Positions 53,798 through 61,849 of a stretch of DNA of 64,000 nucleotides are shown here, in pieces. The stretch's first letter is position 1, and every line of letters starts with the position of its first letter. Source of the DNA: Runella salmonicolor (lineage in GTDB: Bacteria > Bacteroidota > Bacteroidia > Cytophagales > Spirosomataceae); contig NZ_JAMZEL010000004.1 of NCBI RefSeq assembly GCF_024158025.1, positions 124,001 to 188,000 of the forward strand. The letters run 5' to 3'. Under the pieces are notes generated by a model. The model did no database searches, was not told where the DNA came from, and saw nothing but the letters and a program-made list of their open reading frames with translations. The translations under genes were made by a program, and so were the position numbers.

Positions 53798-56602
53798 TTA
53801 CTTCTTCTCTGGCAACAACACCGCTTTGATGAAGTTGGCATCGCTGAGGTATTTATTGGCCGTTGCTTTGGTGCTTGCGACGGTGATTTTGTTTAGTTGC
53901 TTCTCCCAGTCCAAAAGTGCTTTTGGATCTTCGCCCTTGGTGTAGGCGTCGATTAGCTGGCTCTGCCAAAAACCGTTTTCTTTGGTTTGGACTTCCATGG
54001 CCCGGCGGGTTTCGGCTTTAAACTTGTCAATATCGGTCTGCGTGGCTCCGTTTTTCTTGATTTCGTCAATGACCGCTAAAGTTTTGACGGCCAATTCTTC
54101 GACGCGCTCAGGGCCTGTGCCATAACCAATGCGTAAACTGTAGCGAGGAGCTGGAATCTTGCTGTAAGCCGCCCGAGCACCGATGCCGTATACGCCGCTT
54201 TCTTTTTCGCGAATGACTTCAATCAACTTGATATTCAGGATTTCTTCCAACGCATCCAGTTGCCAGTTGTTGTCATCATTGTATTCATAATCACCGCTGT
54301 AAACCAATGTCGCCTGACTTTTTTGCTCAATGCCTTTGTAGACTTTCTTCTCAATTTTGCCCTTCGGCGCACGAATACCCAAGTCACGGAATGACTCTTT
54401 TTTGCCCTGTGCTGGCAAAACGGCTAGGTATTTTTCAAGCAAAGGTTTGATTTGTTCTACATTGAATGAACCCGTAAAGAAGAAGGTAAAATCAGACGCA
54501 TCGGCAAAACGCTCTTTATAAATCTCGTACGAGCGGTCTGGGTTGGCCATATCCCAACGCTCTACGCTGATGGGCAAACGACGGAAATTATAGTTGCCCA
54601 GCAACGTATTCAAGGTGTCCTGAAAAACCATTTCTGGCGACGGCGACGCTTTCATGTTTTGAATAGCCGAGCGCTGCGTGGTCATGAATCCTTTGATGAC
54701 TTCGTTGTCTTTGCGGGGTTTTGTAAAGTAGGCGTACACCAGTTGGAGGGCTGTTTCGAGGTCTTTGGGACTGCTGCTACCCGTAAAACCTTCTTCGTTT
54801 TCGCTCACAAAAGGACTGATGTTGACCACCTTACCCGTCAGGTATTTTTTGAGGGCGTTTTGGCTGAATTCACCCACGCCGCTCTCTTCTACCACCGCGT
54901 CTGAAAGGCCAGCGCTCATAAAATCTTTGTCACTATAAAGCGACGTACCTCCTTGGCTGCGGGCGCCGATGAGGATTTCGTCATTTTTGAAGTCAGTGGG
55001 TTTAAGCACAACTTTGACGCCGTTGCTCAACGTAAGTTCGGTCACGCCCAGTTCGGCGATTTGTTTAGTGGAAGTCGTACGGCCCGCTGCTGGTAAATTT
55101 TCGATCAACGGTTTGTTGATGACTTTATCTTCGTAGGCGGTCACCCCTTTGCCTGCTCCGTTGACCCATTCCAGAATTTGGGCTTCGGTCGGTAGCTTCG
55201 CTTTGTCTTTTTCCGAGGCCATGATAATGACCGTGCGGTTGTCGGGCGTTAAATATTTGGCAGCCAAGGCGTTTACCTCTTCGATTTTGATGCCACTAAG
55301 TTGTTCTTTTACAAATTCGTAGTAAAACTCAATGCCTGTTGCGGGCGCATCCTCCAAAAAGTGATTCATGTATTCATTCACATAACTCGCTGATTTGGTT
55401 TTGTCTTTTTCTTTGAAGCGCTTTTCAACGCTGGTCAGCAACTGCGTTTTGGTACGCTCTAATTCAGTAGCGGTAAAACCGAAATTTTTCACGCGGATTC
55501 CTTCATCCAATACTGCTTTTACGGCCAGTTCAAGGTTACCATCTTTGGCGACGGCAATGTTGCTGAACGAGTCATAATCTCCAATAAAACCGCCGTAGCC
55601 CGCTCCGCCAAACAAGAAAGGAGGGTTGGCCTGCTGTTGCAATTCCTGCAAACGTGCCTGCAACATTTGGTTGAACAGGTTGCGTTTGATGGTCTCGCGC
55701 GAGTCATTCAAGGTTTTTTCTTCCGCTTTGGGCAATTTTGTTACTATTTGAGCAATCATGTAAGGCTGCTCTGGGTCAGTGACAATTGCTACGCGGGTTC
55801 CTTTAAAATCAGCCACTGGATATTTTCCGAGCGGCTTAGCATTGGTGGCTTTCGGAATAGCCCCGAAGCGCTCTTTAATGGTTTTTTCTACCTGATCAAT
55901 GTCGAAATCACCCACCGCTAGAATTGCTTGCAAATCAGGACGGTACCAGGTTTTGTAGAAGTTGCGGATGGTTTCGTGCGTAAAGTTCTTGAGAATATCT
56001 TCGGTTCCAATCACGGTACGTTTACCGTATTTTGAGTCACCGACGAGAATAGGAAGCCATTTATCGCGCATGCGTTGTTGTGCGCCTTTGCCACCGCGAA
56101 ATTCTTCCAAAATTACGCCGCGCTCCTTGTCAATTTCGGAGCCTTCCATGGTGATGTTGTGCGCCCAATCCTCCAGTACGACAAACGCTTTGTTGAAAAT
56201 ATCGGCGGAGTCGGTCGGTACTGGAAGTTGATATACCGTTTGGTCCTGACCCGTGAAGGCATTTAAGTCATCGCCAAATTTAACCCCAGCGCGTTGGAGG
56301 TAGCTGACTAGTTCATTTTTAGGGAAATTTTTTGTGCCGTTAAAAGCCATGTGCTCCGTGAAGTGTGCCAAGCCATTTTCTTTGTCTTCTTCCTGAATCG
56401 CTCCTACTTTGTTGACTAGATAGAGTTCGGCGCGCTTTTTGGGTTCTTCGTTTTTACGGATGTAGTACGTCATCCCGTTGGGCAATTTGCCATAGCGGAC
56501 TTTTGGGTCAAAGGGAATGGGCTTTTTAAGGTCGACTTGGGAAAAGGCTGCATTTGCCCAACCGAAAACTACCATAAATAGTAGTAATTTTGTTTGTTTC
56601 AT
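53798..56602 (-). CDS. M16 family zinc metalloprotease (pitrilysin-like)
   Basis: M16 proteases degrade peptides in a closed chamber built from two halves. The 934-residue protein starts at ATG 56602 (MKQTKLLLFM), giving a clean signal ending AAFSQ. The N-terminal half has the inverted zinc motif HFTEH (His80, Glu83, His84) and the distal glutamate region (EGSEIDKERGVILEEFRGGK). The C-terminal half keeps the fold but lacks a second zinc motif, as expected. Two further domains complete the roughly 900-residue form common in Bacteroidota. It is exported to the periplasm or outer surface. Neighbours do not suggest a specific substrate. Confidence 0.94.
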   Translation of the reverse strand: MKQTKLLLFMVVFGWANAAFSQVDLKKPIPFDPKVRYGKLPNGMTYYIRKNEEPKKRAELYLVNKVGAIQEEDKENGLAHFTEHMAFNGTKNFPKNELVSYLQRAGVKFGDDLNAFTGQDQTVYQLPVPTDSADIFNKAFVVLEDWAHNITMEGSEIDKERGVILEEFRGGKGAQQRMRDKWLPILVGDSKYGKRTVIGTEDILKNFTHETIRNFYKTWYRPDLQAILAVGDFDIDQVEKTIKERFGAIPKATNAKPLGKYPVADFKGTRVAIVTDPEQPYMIAQIVTKLPKAEEKTLNDSRETIKRNLFNQMLQARLQELQQQANPPFLFGGAGYGGFIGDYDSFSNIAVAKDGNLELAVKAVLDEGIRVKNFGFTATELERTKTQLLTSVEKRFKEKDKTKSASYVNEYMNHFLEDAPATGIEFYYEFVKEQLSGIKIEEVNALAAKYLTPDNRTVIIMASEKDKAKLPTEAQILEWVNGAGKGVTAYEDKVINKPLIENLPAAGRTTSTKQIAELGVTELTLSNGVKVVLKPTDFKNDEILIGARSQGGTSLYSDKDFMSAGLSDAVVEESGVGEFSQNALKKYLTGKVVNISPFVSENEEGFTGSSSPKDLETALQLVYAYFTKPRKDNEVIKGFMTTQRSAIQNMKASPSPEMVFQDTLNTLLGNYNFRRLPISVERWDMANPDRSYEIYKERFADASDFTFFFTGSFNVEQIKPLLEKYLAVLPAQGKKESFRDLGIRAPKGKIEKKVYKGIEQKSQATLVYSGDYEYNDDNNWQLDALEEILNIKLIEVIREKESGVYGIGARAAYSKIPAPRYSLRIGYGTGPERVEELAVKTLAVIDEIKKNGATQTDIDKFKAETRRAMEVQTKENGFWQSQLIDAYTKGEDPKALLDWEKQLNKITVASTKATANKYLSDANFIKAVLLPEKK

Positions 56603-56775
56603 GGATTGCGAAAGTTTAGATGAAAAGAGAAGTAAATGATAAAACAAGTTGTTTACGCACTTGTTCACAAATTTATTGTGGATAAGTGGTCGAAATCAAG
56701 GTTTGCTGATAAATAAATTGTCATAACAGTAGGCTAAAACGAAAAAATTAGTTTTTCAACAAAGTTATTGATTTA

Positions 56776-57390
56776 ATGTTATTTGACGATAGTTACAGAA
56801 CAATAGTCACACCTGTAGAAGGGCTTTTTCGTGATCGAGGAAGTAAATTTTTAGCTTTTGGGTACCCAATCCAAAACGAAGAAGACGTAAAACAATACCT
56901 TACTGCATTACGTGAAATTCACCCCAAAGCCAACCATCACTGCTACGCCTACCGCCTTGGGCTAGACCGTACTCATTTTCGCGCTAATGACGACGGCGAA
57001 CCGTCGGGCTCAGCGGGAAAACCCATTTTAAATACGCTTTATGCCCATGATATTACCAATCTTCTGGTGGTAGTAGTTCGTTATTTTGGGGGTACGCTGT
57101 TGGGTGTTCCGGGCTTGATTAATGCCTACAAAGTGGCCACCGAAGAAGCGCTCAGTCAAGCTCAAATTGTGACTAAACACGTGCGCGACGTGTACACGCT
57201 GACGTATCCGTACGAACAAATGAACGAGGTCATGAAAGTCATCAAAGCGTTTGACCTGACGCCTCAAAAACAGCAATTCGACAATGAATGTAGCCTTCAA
57301 ATCGAAATCCGCAAAACGCTCCTGAATCAAGTATTGGGCAAACTGGAAAAAATTGAAGCGTTGCGACTTGATTTTGAAGTAACGATTTAA
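56776..57390 (+). CDS. YigZ/IMPACT family protein
   Basis: This 204-residue cytoplasmic protein has the UPF0029/IMPACT N-terminal domain (GSKFLAFGYPIQNEEDVKQY, HPKANHHCYAYRLG, DDGEPSGSAGKPILNTL, NLLVVVVRYFGGTLLGVPGL) and a C-terminal DUF1949-like part (TYPYEQMNEVMKVIKAFDL). YigZ proteins are widely conserved, and proposed roles relate to ribosome or RNA regulation; nothing here narrows the function. Divergent from the M16 gene with 173 bases between, and followed by a strong hairpin. Confidence 0.94.
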   Translation: MLFDDSYRTIVTPVEGLFRDRGSKFLAFGYPIQNEEDVKQYLTALREIHPKANHHCYAYRLGLDRTHFRANDDGEPSGSAGKPILNTLYAHDITNLLVVVVRYFGGTLLGVPGLINAYKVATEEALSQAQIVTKHVRDVYTLTYPYEQMNEVMKVIKAFDLTPQKQQFDNECSLQIEIRKTLLNQVLGKLEKIEALRLDFEVTI

Positions 57391-57405
57391 CATTGGAGAT
57401 TAACT

Positions 57406-57438
57406 AGGCGTCTGACGGTTTTGAACCGTCAGACGCCT
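57406..57438. terminator. Perfect 15-base hairpin, possible terminator or dispersed palindrome
   Basis: AGGCGTCTGACGGTT (57406-57420) and AACCGTCAGACGCCT (57424-57438) pair perfectly around a three-base TTG loop, followed by GATTTTCG. It lies between convergent genes. The core GGTTTTGAACC recalls the GGTTTTGAGAAACC hairpin at 12035, hence the repeat alternative. Confidence 0.75.
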
Positions 57439-57482
57439 GATTTTCGTATTTCCCGTATTCCGCCACTACTTTCTCCTCAAAA

Positions 57483-59738
57483 CTACAAATTCTTCAATAC
57501 CCAATCCGTCATCATTTGATAACGGTGCATGAGGGTATTACCGCCACTGATGCCATGATTGCGGTTGGGGTAATAAAAGCTGTCAAACTGTTTGCCAGCC
57601 TTGATAAGGGCATTGACAAAATCGACGGAATTCTGAAAATGAACGTTGTCGTCGCCCGTTCCGTGAACTATGAAGAATTTGCCTTTCAGTTTATCAACGT
57701 GCTGAATGGGGGAGTTGTCATCGTAGCCCGAAGCATTGTCTTGCGGGCGTTTGAGGTAGCGTTCTGTGTAAACGGTGTCATAATACCGCCACGTGGTAAC
57801 GGGCGCGCCTGCAATGCCCGCTTTGAAGTACTCGGCACCGATGGTCATGCACAGCGAGGCCATGTATCCGCCGTAGCTGTGGCCGTGAATTCCGATGCGA
57901 GACGCATCCACGTAGGGCAAGGTGGCTAAATACTTGGCCCCTTCAATTTGGTCTTCGGTTTCGTATTTGCCAAGTTGAGCGTACGTAACGGTCCGGAAGG
58001 CATTGCCGCGCGCGCCCGTACCGCGCCCATCTACCGACACAATCATGTAGCCTTTGCTAGCCAATACCTGAAACCAATAAAACAACCCACCACCCCAAGT
58101 ATCGGTCACGGTTTGGGAACCAGGGCCCCCATAAACGAACATTAAAACGGGATATTTTTTGGCGGGGTCAAAGTCAAGCGGTTTCATCATCCAGCCGTTG
58201 AGGCTTGTGCCCTGCGTAGTGGTAAATTTGAAAAATTCTTGTTTAGAAATGCGATATTCGGTCAAGCGCTCGCGGAGTTTTTGATTTGCCTCCAACGTAC
58301 GTACCGCTTTGCCCGTAGGTGCCTGATGCAGACTCACAACCAACGGTTCCTGCGCCGACTGGTTATAAATCAAATAATAACTGAAGTCAGGACTCATGTT
58401 GACCGTATTTGAACCTGATTTCTCGGTCAATTTTACGGGTTGAGGTACGGGAAGGGGTTTCTTGGATTTTTTGTTGACGGGAGGAGTGGCAAAACTCAAA
58501 CTGTACAAATGCCGCTCCATCGGCGAAACCATCGGCGAAGTAAAGTACAGTGTCTGCGTTTTTTCGTCGATTCCGACCAAATCCGTTACTTCCCAATCGC
58601 CAGAGGTCAGGGTTTTGAGCAACGTGCCGTTCATATCGTATTGGTATAAATGCTTGTAGCCGCTGCGCTCGGAAGATTGGATAAACGATTTGCCGTCGGC
58701 CAAATAGGTAAGGTCGTCCGTAAATTCCAAATCCACATAGGTTTTGCTTTCTTCGCTCCACACGGTTTTGGATTGGCCCGTAGCGGCGTCACTGTGCAGA
58801 ATGTCTAACCGATTTTGCAGTCGATTCATACGTTTAATGGACAATAAACCAGGGTTTTGTGTCCATTTGATGCGCGGAATGTATTGGTCTGCTTCGGGGC
58901 CAACGTCTACTTTTGTTTTTTGGTTGGAAGCTAAATCATGGACCCAAATCTCCACCAGTGAGTTGGCTTCTCCTGCTTTTGGATATTTATAACGGTAATC
59001 TTTAGGGTACAAATCGCCCCAAAGCTGCATGTTGTATTCAGGAACGCGGCTTTCATCAAAGCGATAAAAAGCAATTTTTTTGCCATCAGGGGCCCATTCA
59101 AAGGCCTTAGCAAAACTGAATTCTTCTTCATAGACCCAATCGGAGGCACCGTTGATGATTTCGTTGCGTTTGCCATCGGTGGTGATGGCTTGCTCGTTGA
59201 GGGTAGAAAGGTCGGTAAGATACAGGTTGTTGTCTCGAACAAAAGCCACTTTGCTGCCATCAGGAGAAAGCGTTGCCAACATTTGTTTGCCGTTTTTGGA
59301 GAGCTGCACTAGCTTTTTGCTCGCCAAATCATACACGTAAAACTCTGCCTTGAACGACCTACGATAGATGCGCTCGATGCCCGTGGTCAACAACAGTTTG
59401 CGCTCGTCGGCGCTGAGTTCGTAGCTGTCAAACTGTATATTTTGATTGGTGCCCTCTACCTTGACGGTCGATTGGTCAAAAAGCGTTTCGACGGCTTCGC
59501 CCGTGGCAATGCTGTATTTAATGACTTTTCCGCTTTGTTGGGCGGTGTAAAACCCACCCGCTTTCATCCAGTTTACGCCAGATACGCTACGCGGGGTAAA
59601 GACAGAGCCTTGTGGGCCGTAAATATCATTGAGGGTAACGGTTTTTTGCTGGGCTTGAACAAACGAGACAAAAAACAAATAAAAAATAAAAGATGGAACG
59701 GTAAACCGATAATGGGTTGAAGGAAAGGTTTTTCTCAT
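57483..59738 (-). CDS. S9B dipeptidyl peptidase IV-like protein
   Basis: The 751-residue exported serine peptidase starts at ATG 59738 (MRKTFPSTHY) with a signal ending SFVQAQ. A beta-propeller (about 50-470) carries DWVYEEEF, the double-Glu segment that binds the substrate N-terminus in DPP-IV. The hydrolase domain has the nucleophile Ser in GIHGHSYGGYMAS, with Asp in HGTGDDNVH and His in YPNRNHGISG. It should release Xaa-Pro or similar dipeptides from peptides outside the cytoplasm. Convergent with the YigZ gene and divergent from nth. In-frame ATG at 59801 is upstream but less plausible. Confidence 0.95.
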   Translation of the reverse strand: MRKTFPSTHYRFTVPSFIFYLFFVSFVQAQQKTVTLNDIYGPQGSVFTPRSVSGVNWMKAGGFYTAQQSGKVIKYSIATGEAVETLFDQSTVKVEGTNQNIQFDSYELSADERKLLLTTGIERIYRRSFKAEFYVYDLASKKLVQLSKNGKQMLATLSPDGSKVAFVRDNNLYLTDLSTLNEQAITTDGKRNEIINGASDWVYEEEFSFAKAFEWAPDGKKIAFYRFDESRVPEYNMQLWGDLYPKDYRYKYPKAGEANSLVEIWVHDLASNQKTKVDVGPEADQYIPRIKWTQNPGLLSIKRMNRLQNRLDILHSDAATGQSKTVWSEESKTYVDLEFTDDLTYLADGKSFIQSSERSGYKHLYQYDMNGTLLKTLTSGDWEVTDLVGIDEKTQTLYFTSPMVSPMERHLYSLSFATPPVNKKSKKPLPVPQPVKLTEKSGSNTVNMSPDFSYYLIYNQSAQEPLVVSLHQAPTGKAVRTLEANQKLRERLTEYRISKQEFFKFTTTQGTSLNGWMMKPLDFDPAKKYPVLMFVYGGPGSQTVTDTWGGGLFYWFQVLASKGYMIVSVDGRGTGARGNAFRTVTYAQLGKYETEDQIEGAKYLATLPYVDASRIGIHGHSYGGYMASLCMTIGAEYFKAGIAGAPVTTWRYYDTVYTERYLKRPQDNASGYDDNSPIQHVDKLKGKFFIVHGTGDDNVHFQNSVDFVNALIKAGKQFDSFYYPNRNHGISGGNTLMHRYQMMTDWVLKNL

Positions 59739-59906
59739 GAAATTGATGAATAAGTGAACAAATAAGACGCAATGAGACAAAGATAGGGAAAACTTGAGCA
59801 ACCATTAAATCACCCATATTGCGGGAAAATTCCTCGCGCATTTCCTGTTTTAAGCTTCTTATCTAAAACTCTCTGTTTTCAAAGGGGTACATTTTGAGGA
59901 AACAAG

Positions 59907-59914
59907 TATCTTTG
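59907..59914 (+). promoter_or_regulatory. -7 promoter element (TATCTTTG) of nth
   Basis: TATCTTTG matches TAnnTTTG exactly and lies 28 bases before the nth ATG. The -33 partner is unclear. Confidence 0.6.
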
Positions 59915-59942
59915 AAAGCCCAAAAAAGGGCTGTCCAAACCT

Positions 59943-60620
59943 ATGCAAAAGAAAGAACGCTATCGTCTTTTAATCGAACATTTCTCGCAGAAATTTCCCG
60001 AAGCTGAAACAGAACTAAATTATTCCAATCCGTTTGAACTGTTGGTAGCGGTCATTTTGTCGGCGCAGTGTACCGATAAGCGTATCAATATGGTTACACC
60101 GGCACTTTTTCAGCGTTATCCTGACCCGCAGGCCATGGCCGATAGTACCGCAGAGGAAGTATTTCAACTCATTCGGTCGGTGTCGTACCCCAACAACAAA
60201 GCCAAGCACCTCGTAGGGATGGCCCGGATGCTGCTTGATAAATTTGACGGCGAGGTTCCGAGCACGATTGAGGAATTGCAACAAATGCCGGGCGTGGGGC
60301 GCAAAACGGCCAACGTTATTGCTTCTATCATTTACAATCAGCCCACGATGGCGGTCGATACGCACGTTTTTCGGGTTTCGCACCGGCTGGGCTTGGTTGC
60401 CAAAACCGCCACTACTCCTCTGGCGGTTGAGAAAGAACTCGTCAAATATATCCCCGATACGGTGATTCCATTGGCACATCATTGGTTGATTTTGCACGGG
60501 CGTTATGTGTGCGTGGCGCGCAGCCCTCAATGCAACAAATGCGAACTGACGCACGTATGTAAGTTTTATGAGACACTGCAAAAAAAATTGAACGCTCCTA
60601 AAAAGAAGCAAGAATTGTAG
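59943..60620 (+). CDS. nth: Endonuclease III
   Basis: Nth is a bifunctional DNA glycosylase/AP lyase for oxidised pyrimidines. The 225-residue protein has the helix-hairpin-helix MPGVGRKTAN with catalytic Lys121 and the catalytic Asp139 in AVDTHVFR. Both positions are within one residue of the E. coli enzyme (Lys120, Asp138). The four cysteines CVARSPQCNKCELTHVC (C-x6-C-x2-C-x5-C) bind the 4Fe-4S cluster. No truncation or oddity. It is followed by the class V aminotransferase gene, which has its own promoter. Confidence 0.97.
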   Translation: MQKKERYRLLIEHFSQKFPEAETELNYSNPFELLVAVILSAQCTDKRINMVTPALFQRYPDPQAMADSTAEEVFQLIRSVSYPNNKAKHLVGMARMLLDKFDGEVPSTIEELQQMPGVGRKTANVIASIIYNQPTMAVDTHVFRVSHRLGLVAKTATTPLAVEKELVKYIPDTVIPLAHHWLILHGRYVCVARSPQCNKCELTHVCKFYETLQKKLNAPKKKQEL

Positions 60621-60623
60621 TAA

Positions 60624-60657
60624 TTGGTATAAAAAACGGGTTTTTAGCGTAATTTTG
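60624..60657 (+). promoter_or_regulatory. Promoter of the class V aminotransferase gene
   Basis: TTG at 60624-60626, 23 bases, then TAATTTTG at 60650-60657, a full match to the TAnnTTTG -7 box. The ATG follows at 60700. Confidence 0.6.
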
Positions 60658-60699
60658 CCCCCTCAAACCAAAGGCCTTACCGATAGGGCTCCAAATCAG

Positions 60700-61785
60700 A
60701 TGAAACAAGTCTATTTTACAGCCGGGCCGGCTGAGATGTATCCTACGTTTGAGAAGCACTTACTGACCGCCGTTGAGCAGCAATTGGGTTCGATTTCGCA
60801 CCGCAGTCAGAAGTTTCGGAGCATTTATCAGTTTACGGTAGAGCAGCTCCGTACTTTGATGAATATCCCTGATACACACGGTATTTTCTTCACGGGTTCT
60901 GCCTCGGAAGTGTGGGAGCGGGTGGTACAAAACTGTGTAGAGCACGAAAGTTTTCACTTGGTCAACGGGTCTTTTTCCAAGAAATTTTACGAGTATAGCG
61001 CCTCCTTGCGCAAGTACGCCCACAAGCAGGAAAAACCATTTGGCGAAGGGTTTGACTACGCTGAAGTAGAAGTGCCCGAATACGCCGAATTGATCTGTGT
61101 CACGCACAATGAAACCAGTTCGGGCGTGCAAATGCGCGAACCCGACATCCACAAACTCAAGCGGAGCAATTCTAAAAAACTCATTGCGGTAGATATGGTG
61201 TCGTCGGCTCCGTATCCCGACTTGGATTTTAGCGTGATTGATACCGCGTTCTTTTCGGTTCAAAAAGCTTTTGGCTTACCAGCGGGTTTGGGGGTATGGA
61301 TTGCCAACGAAAAATGCCTCGCAAAAGCCGAGCGCTTGCAGAAGTACGAGGATGTTAGCATCGGAGCGCACAATAGTTTGCCCATGCTGTGGAAGAATTT
61401 TAAGAATTACGAAACTCCCGCTACGCCTAACGTGATTGGCATTTATCTTTTGGGAAAAGTAGCCGAAGATATGAATAAAATCGGTGCCGAAACGGTGCGT
61501 AAGCAGACCGAAGAAAAATATAAATTACTTAATAAATACATTGAAACCAGTCGTGCTTTCAGCCCGTCGGTAGCCGAAGAGCGGCATCGTTCGCGCACGG
61601 TGATAGTGGCCAATACCCGCATTCCGTCGCCCGAAGTAATTGCTCAGGTAAAACAAGCCAATATGATTGTCGGGAGCGGTTATGGACCTTTCAAGGAAAG
61701 TCAAATCCGTATCGCCAATTTCCCTGCGGTATCGTTTGAGCAGGTAGAAGCGTTGATTGGCGAATTGAAGAAATTGGAGAACTAA
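60700..61785 (+). CDS. Class V aminotransferase, SerC-like
   Basis: This 361-residue PLP-dependent enzyme belongs to aminotransferase class V. It starts at ATG 60700 (MKQVYFTAGPAEMYP); a TTG at 60655 in the same frame falls inside the promoter and is rejected. Visible features are the start motif TAGPAEMYP, ISHRSQKFRSIY, HNETSSGVQMRE, the PLP pocket Asp in AVDMVSSAPYP and the Schiff-base Lys in FFSVQKAFGLPAG. These resemble phosphoserine aminotransferases (SerC), which make O-phosphoserine in serine synthesis, but alanine-glyoxylate-type relatives share the fold. Ends at a strong hairpin. Confidence 0.88.
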   Translation: MKQVYFTAGPAEMYPTFEKHLLTAVEQQLGSISHRSQKFRSIYQFTVEQLRTLMNIPDTHGIFFTGSASEVWERVVQNCVEHESFHLVNGSFSKKFYEYSASLRKYAHKQEKPFGEGFDYAEVEVPEYAELICVTHNETSSGVQMREPDIHKLKRSNSKKLIAVDMVSSAPYPDLDFSVIDTAFFSVQKAFGLPAGLGVWIANEKCLAKAERLQKYEDVSIGAHNSLPMLWKNFKNYETPATPNVIGIYLLGKVAEDMNKIGAETVRKQTEEKYKLLNKYIETSRAFSPSVAEERHRSRTVIVANTRIPSPEVIAQVKQANMIVGSGYGPFKESQIRIANFPAVSFEQVEALIGELKKLEN

Positions 61786-61786
61786 T

Positions 61787-61819
61787 AAACGAGGCGGGCG
61801 ATTAAGGCTCGCCTCGTTT
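61787..61819. terminator. Bidirectional terminator between convergent genes
   Basis: AAACGAGGCG at 61787-61796 pairs with CGCCTCGTTT near 61810-61819, with an inner GC pair and a short loop. A and T flanks serve both the aminotransferase and the convergent surface-protein gene. Confidence 0.85.
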
Positions 61820-61849
61820 AACATACTTCTTATTTGTGCAGACAAAAGT

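Noticed and set aside
60655..60699. TTG start for the aminotransferase
   Set aside because: It overlaps the TAATTTTG promoter box; ATG 60700 directly precedes the conserved TAGPAEMYP start.
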